From positions 245,782 to 271,388 of the forward strand of contig BFEA01000350.1 in the NCBI GenBank assembly GCA_003427395.1: 25,607 nucleotides of DNA. The letters run 5' to 3'. Both the position numbers and the translations under genes were made by a program. Below, in pieces: positions 20,201 through 25,607 of the stretch. This DNA comes from Chara braunii. Its lineage: Eukaryota; Streptophyta; Charophyceae; Charales; Characeae. Below the pieces are notes generated by a model. The model had not been told where the DNA came from. It ran no database searches and worked only from the letters and a program-made list of their open reading frames with translations. How positions within the stretch are numbered: the stretch's first letter is position 1; each line of letters starts with the position of its first letter.

Positions 20201-22720
20201 GAGTGACAAATACTGTATCTATGGGTTCTATAAATAGGCTAAAGGCTTTTTCCCTCTTTTGTTCTCGTCTTCAGAAGAAGGAAAACATAGGGATAAAACC
20301 ATATAACCTGTTAGAGTCCGCAAAAAAAGTTTAAGTCCCAGGTAGGCCTCCACTGTCAGGAAGGCATCTGGACATACTGAGGGAACAAGGTGCATTATCT
20401 GTATACAACCTAATAGACATCTAGGTACATTTCTGAGAGATGGCAAGCAGTAGCTGTAGTTGTGATGGTAGTAGTAGTAGCAGTAGCAGGCTACTAGCAG
20501 CAGCATAAATTTCTAGAACCTCGGACAGGTTCGTTCAGATCTTGACCCGACACGATTGGTCCCGTCCTCTCTTTGTATTTCTTTCTTCTTTTTCTCTTTT
20601 TTTTCCTTTTTTTTTTCTTTTTTCTTTTTTAAAGGTTGACGACCTTCAAGTGTCAGTATCAAGCTGACCGGCCCCAGGTAATTCAGAGAGTTGTTCCGTT
20701 CGTCTGACTCCATTCAGGATTCGAACTCAGGTCTGTTTATCAACAGTTCACGGGTGTATCATTCCATCAAATGGGTTTTCTAACTTTTCTTTTCTTTCAA
20801 AAAAAAAAAGAAAAAAAGAAAGGGCGACGACCTTGAGATATCATCATCGAGTTGACCAGTCCCGGGTAATTCAGAATTTTATTTCATTGCAGACATCTAT
20901 CTAGGTCCGTTATCTGGATTCGAACTTGGATCTGTGTATTTCAACAGCAGTGCATGGGTGTAGCTACCAACTGCGCTAGGCTCATTGGTGTGGGGGCTGG
21001 GTTTTCTAAGTTTTTCTCACAGTGCTTGTTTGGTTTGTTTTTTGTTCTCGCTGTATTTCAACTGCACTGCAATGCAAAATTTTCACACCGTTCCCTAATC
21101 CTTCCTTTGTATTTCAAATGCACTGCGACTTTCAATTTTGAGATTCTCTAACTTAAAAAATTCGCCTCTTGCATCTGAACTCTGGCGAGCCTAAATCCAG
21201 CCAAAGCTGGCGTCAAGACAGTTATTCATTGACTGAAGTCAATGAATCTAAGTTAATTGATTCAAACAACCACATAAAGCGCCAGTTCGGTACAACATAT
21301 AAACAAAAAATTGCTGAGATATAGAGACTTTTTCTAAAGTAGTACTTTTTTTTCTATCCATGGGGTGAGGAAAAAAGAAGGGGGGGGTGGGGAAGGAGGG
21401 AAGGGCGGAAAAATTCGGGAAAAGGAGGGTAAGAGGGGGAAGGGTGTGAAGGGGGGATGCACTATACATCCACCCATGGTATGCAAACACGACAAGAGTG
21501 GGCAATGAAACTCACAGCGAATGTATACATGACAAGCAAAATTTCCTTCAACGTGAGGAAAGCTCCTTATCCTTCCCTGATGCCTTGCACTCTCCTCATC
21601 CAACCCTGTTCCTGTAGCAACCCCCCCCCCCCAGCATACACATAGCAATCACAGTGAGAGAGAGCGTGAGCGTGTGTGTATGATAGAGAGAGAGAGAGAG
21701 AGACTTAACTGTTTCACATGGAGTGCACAGCTTGGCATCTGTTAATGTCCAATAACAATAAAAAATACTTTCTTTTTTTTTTTTGTAACTCGCCTCCAAA
21801 ATTAAAAAAAATTGTAATTCGCCTCAAAGCGAAAGAGAGAGAACCCTACTCTCCTACAGAGTCCAAATGCTCCTGTCACAGCGATATTTATCGGCGGGCT
21901 GTAAATAGCAACAAGACAAAAATATACAAATCCATACCGAATTAGCAATACAAGCTTCGCGTCTGAATCCTACGCATAGGAACGGCCACGGACGGAATCT
22001 TTTTTTTTTTCTGGTTATTTACTTGCCGAGTAAGCAGGCTAAGGACGGATTCGAACCATCATTGGTGGATTTCCAGTCCAATACATTACCTTAACGACTA
22101 GACTAGACAGCTCTACTGACCTGCACTCTTTCACAGACCAGTTAGTTGCTGGGCCACACCACCACCACGTCGTTTCATCGACTCTAGATCTGTGAAGTCC
22201 ATACTCCATTCAAATTTCAAACCAACAAAAAAAAAACATTCCTGAAAAATTGTGAATTTCCTAATAACAATAATGGCAATAATAATAAGCACATAACATA
22301 ATAATCATAATAATCATAATAGTCGTTACTTAATCATCACCATCGTCATCGTCATAAAGTGATAAAATATTATAAAATATTTTACTCAACTTAGTAAAAT
22401 AACAAATTTCATGGTAACGGCGGATGCAGATCCGGACTCGCCCGTGCGTCCGGCCGTACTGGCGTCCGAACATCCACGCACGGCCGGACAGAGACCGTCT
22501 GGACAGGGTCCGCTGACGTACGGAAGTGTCTGAAAACCGCGAAGAAAAAGGCTCTCGAGCAGAGGGGTGCGTGCTGTCTTGGGAGGAGGCTGGGGTACAG
22601 GGAGGTGGGTAGCGGGACGCCATAGAGGCTCAGGGGTACTGGTGATGGCAGAAGCCCGCGAGAGGTGGGGACAGGGGGTGGGCAGCGGGAGGCTAAGGAA
22701 GCGAGGAAGCTGGCAGCTGA

Positions 22721-22807
<87 letters not shown>

Positions 22808-23217
22808 CTCGCTCGCTCGCTCGCGCGCAGGCAGTATTGGGGGCAAGGGCAGTGGATGGCAGAGGGTGACGGAAGGCTTGCTGAAGGGGGTTGAGACGAC
22901 GAAAAGCAAGATGGGGGGCTGAGCACTCTCTCTCGCGCGCCGGAGCTGCGGTTGCAGCAGAAGGCAGGGGAGGTGGCAGGATGCTGGGGAGGTGAGGAAC
23001 CTGGTGGATGAGACACAGAGAGAGAGAGAGAGAGTAGATTATGGCCAACGATCATCATCATCGTAGTCAGCATCATTATTCTCATCACGATCATCACCAC
23101 CATCTCCATTCCTACGCGCGGCCAAGACGGGTGGCGGTTCGTACGAAACGGCCGGTTCGGCACCCACGTCATCATGATCGCTCACGAACGCTGTCGCACC
23201 ACGTGGATCACCATCAC

Positions 23218-23264
<47 letters not shown>

Positions 23265-23547
23265 GAGGAAGATGTTATATGCAGCAAATCGAAGACCACG
23301 GGAAACCAACGACGACAAGGGCGTTACAGAGCGTGACTACGGAGAAATCAGAGGCAACGATGATGAGGACACTGCAGGGATTGAGGACAAGCAGGTGGGA
23401 AGAATAAGGATGATAGGGTATAAATTCAGGGACGGTGGCTGACAGGATTACCTGAGCAGTGAGGTAGAAGGGTAATCGCGACAGTTGTCGCATGCCATGG
23501 ACAGGACGTGTATACTGCGAAAGTAAAACCTCGAACGTGTTGTCTAT

Positions 23548-23616
<69 letters not shown>

Positions 23617-25328
23617 GAGTACCAGCGGCAACAACGACGCGGCAGCAATGATGCCAACCGCAATCCGGTCGGACATCCGGATCCGGACGGTTCGGGCGAC
23701 CGTCCGGGCGTCCCGGCCGTAGCCATGGCAGTATTTGATTCGGGATTTTTTTTTTAAATACTGCTGCTGAGATGGTGGCCAATCGTTGACGTAACTCATA
23801 ATTCATCTGCACACTTCAGGCACAAAGGACAGGCGACCAAAGAAAGCCACTACCATATCTGTTTTTCCTTTTGGCATTTGGACCATTTCTCGATAAGTGC
23901 ATGTCGTCCTTGCGCCGGGACCATGTTAATGTTCTATGTATCATTCCAATTTTAACGTATGTATCCGGAGGACACTACCATTTCACTTTCTTGTTTTCCC
24001 CAAAACCGAAAGAAACTACTAGGAATTACTAATTTACTATAACATCATGATGGTAGATGATGATGAAGATGAAACCTCGAAAGATGTACAGACAGGTTAT
24101 GAAAAATCATGTTTGGAAAATCATGAAGGGGAAGGAGGAAAGCCAAACAAGAAAACAATACCCAAAGCAAAGACAAGTTACGAAAAAAAAAAAGGACAGA
24201 CATACCGTTCTTTTCTTCAAACAGAGTCAGGAACTCCTGCGGCAAAGGTGGAGGTGGAGGTGGAGGTGGACGTGGAGATGGAGGTGGAGGCACTCCCCAT
24301 GAACTGCACCCCCCTGTCTCCTCCTCAAGCTTATCAGTGAAGGTAGTCGTCAATTGCACCCCAAGCTTAGTTCGGCTCGTGCCTTGTTTCTTTTTCTCCT
24401 TGTTTTCCCCTCTGCTACTGCTACTGCTACCGCTGCAGCAATTGCTGCTGCTGCTGCTGAGAAGGTTCCCAGTGATTACTTGCTGCGGAGCAGTTTTACA
24501 AAAGGAGTCAGCAAAGACCGAAGAAGAAGATCGGTTATCGGATACTCCCACCATAGCCACGTCTCCTTGTCTTCCTGCTGCAATTCCTCCCTCCTTGTCT
24601 CCATGCATCCTTGATCGCTCATCAACGGCAGAAAAGGAGTCGATTTCAGCCTTGGTGGTCCCAGCCTTAGTCTCAGACTTGGTCCCAACCTTGGTCTCAG
24701 CGTCGGTCCCAGCGTCGGTCCCAGTTAGGAACAATGACCAACGGCCACTCCCATCACCTTTCAAAATGGTACTTTCAGCTCTGCGCACGCCCATGTTGAG
24801 GAAAGGCCCTTGGGCGTTGGTGATAATAGGCCCAAAGGGCCCAACATCTTTTCTGTTATTATCACCGGTAGCTGATCTTTTATCAGCAGCTGATTGGCCA
24901 ACTTGATTGGTCCACCTGTCATCCTGCCAATTCCCCTCAGATCTGCGTCGCTTGACTGCACGGCTTGCAGTTGCTGTTTTACATTCACCATCTCCATCTC
25001 CTCCTCCTCCTCCTCCTCCTCCTCCTCCTCCCTTTTCTTTAGCACTGTCAATAGCATCCTTCCTCGAAGACCCCCCAACCCGCCCATCCTCCGATCCATC
25101 ACCATAGCTAATGTGGCTAAGCAACTGTGCGCCAGCTGTCGCAGCCTCCGCGGTATCATGATCGCCGCCGCTGAAGATGGTGATTGGCCCTCCTGATACC
25201 AATAACACATCCCCTCCACCATCCCCTCCCCGTCTCTTCCCCATCATCCCATTTCCTTCGCCCCGGCCACCATCTTCCGAGTCTGAGTCATCGCTTCTTT
25301 CTGACGCGTACACCAGCAATGCCTCCAT
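11254..25328 (-). CDS. USB1: USB1/Mpn1, U6 snRNA 3'-end phosphodiesterase, six exons
   Basis: USB1 is the nuclear 2H-family 3'-5' exonuclease that trims the oligo(U) tail of U6 (and U6atac) snRNA and leaves a cyclic phosphate end. Six exons join in phase (1,1,2,0,0) with GT-AG introns of 1.0-4.9 kb into 665 codons. In order they encode [19 protein letters not shown] (family N-terminal core), [14 protein letters not shown], catalytic EYHVSLSRT (H506, S508), [26 protein letters not shown], catalytic [14 protein letters not shown] (H594, S596), and a [12 protein letters not shown]-terminus. The two His are 88 residues apart, the spacing known for human USB1 (H120 and H208). Residues 1-374 are a low-complexity extension; family members are usually about 265-290 residues. 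The start at 25328 is the first Met of an open frame and begins [19 protein letters not shown], like plant USB1 N-termini. Confidence 0.95.
11485..12513. other. USB1 intron 5
   Basis: No further gene. The intron has a (GA)12 run at 12471-12494 just before the donor side, an AT-rich patch at 11870-11935, and a TTAAACCACCAG at about 11616 that matches the MITE end without a partner. Confidence 0.6.
12514..12579 (-). CDS. USB1: USB1 exon 5 (22-codon micro-exon)
   Basis: The exon lies between acceptor CCTAAATGCAG (AG at 12581-12580) and donor GTGTGG at 12513. It encodes [20 protein letters not shown] plus YQ, the helix that precedes the second catalytic motif ('HNLP-FYKDPRPHIS' region of plant relatives). 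Both ends are in phase 0, so skipping it would keep the reading frame. Confidence 0.92.
12655..12822 (-). mobile_element. tRNA-derived SINE, copy 1 (USB1 intron 4)
   Basis: On the - strand it starts with a tRNA-like head: TTAGCTGAGTTGCTAGACCC resembles an A box, and AAGTTCGAATCC is a B box. The family body CTCTGAATTACCTGGG...GATGATGTCTCAAGG follows. Two more copies lie at 20634-20784 and 20824-21021. The 3' end is T/A-rich. Borders are approximate. Confidence 0.75.
12945..13400. repeat. Pair of about 160-bp direct repeats flanking a U6 fragment
   Basis: 12947-13100 and 13222-13395 share AAGCTAATGTGTC, CGCTCTCTTGTCAA, ACCATTTTGACA, AAGAGAAGA and CCTGTACT/CCTGTGCT blocks in the same order, at about 275-bp spacing. 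The U6 fragment and its A-rich tail lie between them. They may be two copies of one dispersed element. Their nature is unknown. Confidence 0.7.
13104..13200 (-). pseudogene. U6 snRNA retropseudogene, 3'-truncated (USB1 intron 4)
   Basis: On the - strand from 13200 it reads a U6 5' stem-loop (GAAGTCCTTCGGGACTTC), then CGTTAAAATTGGAACGATAC and GGAGA in place of AGAGA. The copy then departs from U6: GATTAG is joined to TGCAAGGAT, skipping part of the internal stem-loop. It ends in an A-rich tail (13138-13104). Loss of the 3' half plus an A tail indicates a LINE-mobilised copy. The 5' stem is still perfectly paired. It cannot act as U6. Confidence 0.85.
14188..14251. repeat. (GA)12 followed by a G40 homopolymer
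   Basis: An AG repeat at 14188-14211 runs straight into 40 consecutive G (14212-14251) in USB1 intron 4, about 65 bases from the exon 4 donor. On the USB1 transcript this is a C40 run, with the donor close by. Confidence 0.95.
14316..14409 (-). CDS. USB1: USB1 exon 4 ([17 protein letters not shown])
   Basis: The exon follows AG at 14411-14410, and one leading base completes an Arg codon. Its 31 codons, [20 protein letters not shown] and [11 protein letters not shown], end at a phase-0 donor GTAATT. The 'ND-RTRSFL' block is conserved between plant and animal USB1, where it forms a central strand of the fold. Confidence 0.95.
14410..15450. other. USB1 intron 3, part before the tandem array
   Basis: No exon or gene. 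It holds a G/A-rich tract at 14560-14640, a short (GCAC)n near 14910, and imperfect repeats of GATTGATTGG-type sequence at 15160-15350. Confidence 0.5.
15451..15995. repeat. Tandem array of about 142-bp units (left part, broken by a LINE)
   Basis: Units beginning TAACTCTTAGTGTGTCTGAG occur at 15451, 15593 and 15703, with a partial unit at about 15841 and another start near 15957. Each carries GGATAATTGCAG, GACTCAGG and CACAAGCAACCCTGTGTCCTC. The second unit lacks 32 bp. The last unit stops at 15995, where the LINE begins, and continues at 18761. Confidence 0.93.
15982..15995. repeat. Left 14-bp target-site duplication of the LINE
   Basis: ATGAGCACTACTTC, identical to 18761-18774, directly before the 5' end of the LINE. 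Confidence 0.93.
15996..18760 (+). mobile_element. 5'-truncated LINE (non-LTR retrotransposon) in USB1 intron 3
   Basis: A 2765-bp insert is bounded by a perfect 14-bp target-site duplication and ends in an A-rich tail with an (AATAAG)n stretch (18700-18760). Its left end falls in the C-terminal part of the reverse transcriptase, so most of the element was lost on insertion. It is antisense to USB1. A long 3' part (17667-18700) holds further frame remnants, among them an 80-codon stretch before TAG at 18076, and non-coding 3' sequence with a TTTAGGG dimer near 18181. Confidence 0.93.
16001..17666 (+). pseudogene. LINE ORF2 remnant (RT C-terminus and zf-RVT)
   Basis: The reading starts at about 16001 ([11 protein letters not shown], then a stop at about 16085, then [11 protein letters not shown]) and runs through [20 protein letters not shown], the typical RT-connection block of plant LINEs. 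It then shifts frame near 16495, about 16930 and again near 17405-17420. The last part has a zf-RVT zinc-binding site, [19 protein letters not shown] (C-x2-C ... H-x4-C) at 17421-17477, followed by QLW and a stop at 17664. The preceding [20 protein letters not shown] is the conserved lead-in to that domain. At least three frameshifts and two stops make it inactive. Confidence 0.88.
18761..18880. repeat. Right target-site duplication and rest of the interrupted tandem unit
   Basis: ATGAGCACTACTTC at 18761-18774 repeats the left duplication. The rest (to CTGTGTCCTC at about 18876) completes the 142-bp unit cut by the LINE. Confidence 0.93.
18881..19352. other. USB1 intron 3, part next to exon 3
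   Basis: No gene. It has a T-run near 19165 and a (CAT)n/(ATC)n microsatellite at 19268-19340 next to the exon 3 donor. Confidence 0.6.
19353..19740 (-). CDS. USB1: USB1 exon 3 (first catalytic HxS motif)
   Basis: The exon follows AG at 19742-19741 and ends before donor GTAACA at 19352. Its 128 codons begin [21 protein letters not shown] variable region of about 65 residues with an Ala/Thr-rich run from a GCTGCTACT-type coding repeat comes next. It ends with [20 protein letters not shown] and the following helix. H506-V-S508 is the first 2H catalytic motif. The inserted region is longer than I expect for the family. A shorter exon starting at the AG before 'ATGAGTACC' would not fit the phase of exon 2. 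Confidence 0.93.
20102..20189. repeat. (GAA)n/(GGA)n purine tract
   Basis: About 88 bases of pure A/G in GAA, AGG and GGA triplets, in USB1 intron 2. On the USB1 transcript it is an uninterrupted polypyrimidine tract, about 360-450 bases before the exon 3 acceptor. Confidence 0.95.
20634..20784 (-). mobile_element. tRNA-derived SINE, copy 2 (USB1 intron 2)
   Basis: On the - strand it starts TTAGAAAACCC, has a damaged A-box region, then a B box GAGTTCGAATCC. The family body CTCTGAATTACCTGGG and a GACACTTGAAGGTCGTC end follow, and then an A-rich tail (20580-20633 as T/C-rich on +). It lies head to tail with copy 3. Confidence 0.75.
20824..21021 (-). mobile_element. tRNA-derived SINE, copy 3, best preserved head (USB1 intron 2)
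   Basis: On the - strand it starts TTAGAAAACCCAGCCC and has a clear A box, TAGCGCAGTTGGTAGC, about 45 bases before the B box AAGTTCGAATCC. The body then gives CTGAATTACCCGGG and GATATCTCAAGGTCGTCG and ends in a T-rich tail. Spacing and box order are those of a tRNA promoter. Confidence 0.8.
21516..21611 (-). CDS. USB1: USB1 exon 2 ([15 protein letters not shown] core start)
   Basis: The exon follows acceptor TTGCTACAG (AG at 21613-21612) and ends before donor GTGAGT at 21515. Two leading bases complete the Gly codon begun in exon 1. The 31 codons include [20 protein letters not shown], a family-specific signature. One trailing T completes a Phe codon with exon 3. Confidence 0.95.
21998..22115 (-). 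mobile_element. Short tRNA-like retroelement with poly(A) tail (USB1 intron 1)
   Basis: On the - strand TAGTCGTTAAGGTAATG (A box/D arm) is followed by an anticodon-like hairpin TTGGACTGGAAATCCA. A T arm GATGGTTCGAATCCGTC with intact B box comes next. About 30 bases of tail and ten A (T run at 21998-22009) end it. The acceptor stem pairs at only about four of seven positions, so this is a SINE or retro-tRNA relic and not a working tRNA gene. It differs in sequence from the other SINE family. Confidence 0.7.
22723..22804. repeat. (TC)n microsatellite, about 82 bp (USB1 intron 1)
   Basis: Uninterrupted TC repeats that pass into GCTC repeats to about 22828. Shorter arrays lie nearby at 23014-23034 (GA), 23222-23262 (CT) and 23550-23611 (CT followed by CA). 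Confidence 0.97.
23222..23262. repeat. (CT)20 microsatellite (USB1 intron 1)
   Basis: Forty-one bases of CT between ACCATC and AGGAGG, next to CAT-rich sequence at 23050-23220. Confidence 0.97.
23550..23611. repeat. (CT)n-(CA)n compound microsatellite (USB1 intron 1)
   Basis: About 17 CT units directly followed by about 14 CA units. Confidence 0.97.
23876..23975 (-). pseudogene. Full-length U6 snRNA retropseudogene (USB1 intron 1)
   Basis: On the - strand the whole U6 length can be followed. After a degenerate 5' stem-loop (GTGTCCTCCGGATACAT) come TTAAAATTGGAATGATAC, ATAGA (normally AGAGA), ATTAACATGG (normally ATTAGCATGG), GGCGCAAGGACGACATGC and ATCGAGAAATGGTCCAAAT. The key splicing positions are changed: the ACAGAGA box, the AGC triad and the metal-binding U of the internal stem-loop (GGAUGAC now GGACGAC). 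A 9-bp direct repeat ATGGTAGTG flanks the copy at 23981-23973 and 23856-23848, with an A-rich tail between U6 and the second copy. No plant U6 upstream element or TATA box is placed correctly. Confidence 0.92.
24206..25328 (-). CDS. USB1: USB1 exon 1 (start codon, low-complexity N-terminal extension)
   Basis: The exon has 374 codons plus one base, ending before donor GTATGT at 24205. It starts with an acidic Ser/Asp stretch. It then has a run of 11 Gly from (GGA)n, a basic AVKRRRS patch that could be a nuclear localisation signal, and a degenerate Thr-rich tandem ([18 protein letters not shown]). Ser-rich runs and a Pro-rich segment near the end follow, and it closes in [13 protein letters not shown]. 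Coding microsatellites make the length likely variable. The extension has no known domain. An internal start or an unrecognised intron cannot be excluded. Confidence 0.82.
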
Positions 25329-25607
25329 CTTGACATCAACTCATCAGAACAAAGCGCGCCACGACAGCTCTCATTCTTCTGGACTGACTTCCAAAGAACA
25401 CATGTAAACGCCACTGCGGGTACGCCCGCACACATGGAAAATATCAATCACATATCCAGGTTCTACATAAGTGCATTTACAAATATCATGGTCGAGAACT
25501 CCATCTCTCTCCTCCCCCTCTCCCCCCTTGCTTTCTCTTCCGTCCAACCAATCGTCCATGCGCGATAGAGCAGAAAATCCGGTTCGTCTGCACCAGTAGG
25601 TCCCCAT
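25329..25607 (-). other. USB1 upstream region (5' leader/promoter side)
   Basis: Sequence before the USB1 start codon. No TATA box or other element could be fixed. An open frame crosses it on the - strand but shows no domain. Nothing else was recognised. Confidence 0.4.

Noticed and set aside
19341-20237. A 298-codon + strand frame ending in a long Arg/Glu run
   Set aside because: It is the reverse complement of USB1 exon 3 followed by the purine tract in intron 2.
22044-22112. A possible tRNA gene with a GGA-like anticodon
   Set aside because: The acceptor stem does not pair and a poly(A) tail follows, so it is a retroelement relic.
22386-23175. Three - strand frames with long Arg-Glu or Ser-Leu runs
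   Set aside because: They are translations of the (TC)n microsatellite in USB1 intron 1; the splice model skips this region.
24337-24906. A 189-codon + strand frame
   Set aside because: It is antisense to the low-complexity part of USB1 exon 1.

Overview
The window is a piece of a large, repeat-rich nuclear genome from the green plant lineage. Split genes with GT-AG introns of 1-5 kb, a plant-type U6 snRNA relic, plant-like LINE and tRNA-derived SINE debris, TTAA-flanked MITEs and many (CT)n/(GA)n arrays point that way. A charophyte such as Chara is my best guess from overall style, but this is inference and no sequence here proves it.

Two real genes can be assembled from splice sites and protein families. 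On the + strand, 537-4668 holds the last three exons of a class I SAM-dependent methyltransferase whose 5' exons lie outside the window. On the - strand, 25328-11254 holds a complete six-exon gene for USB1/Mpn1, the U6 snRNA 3'-end phosphodiesterase. The USB1 exons join in phase into 665 codons, keep both catalytic HxS motifs 88 residues apart, and add a long low-complexity N-terminal extension. The two genes converge. About 6.6 kb between them holds minisatellites, a fold-back element, a MITE, and a coding-like stretch near 6146-6950 that I could not identify.

Mobile DNA fills the introns. The methyltransferase introns hold a decayed LINE 3' fragment, a MITE, a poly(A)-tailed retro-insert and a (CT)n array. 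USB1 intron 1 has a full-length U6 retropseudogene with a target-site duplication and a tRNA-like SINE. Intron 2 has two SINE copies and a purine tract. Intron 3 has a 2.8-kb 5'-truncated LINE with a perfect 14-bp target-site duplication, inserted into a tandem array. Intron 4 has another SINE and a second, truncated U6 copy. The USB1 terminal coding segment is also partly duplicated just downstream of its stop codon.

The two observations I rate highest are these. First, two U6 snRNA relics lie in sense orientation inside introns of the gene for the enzyme that processes U6. Second, a Nextera mate-pair junction adapter (10228-10253) lies between two perfect 67-bp copies, so that part of the assembly is artificial.
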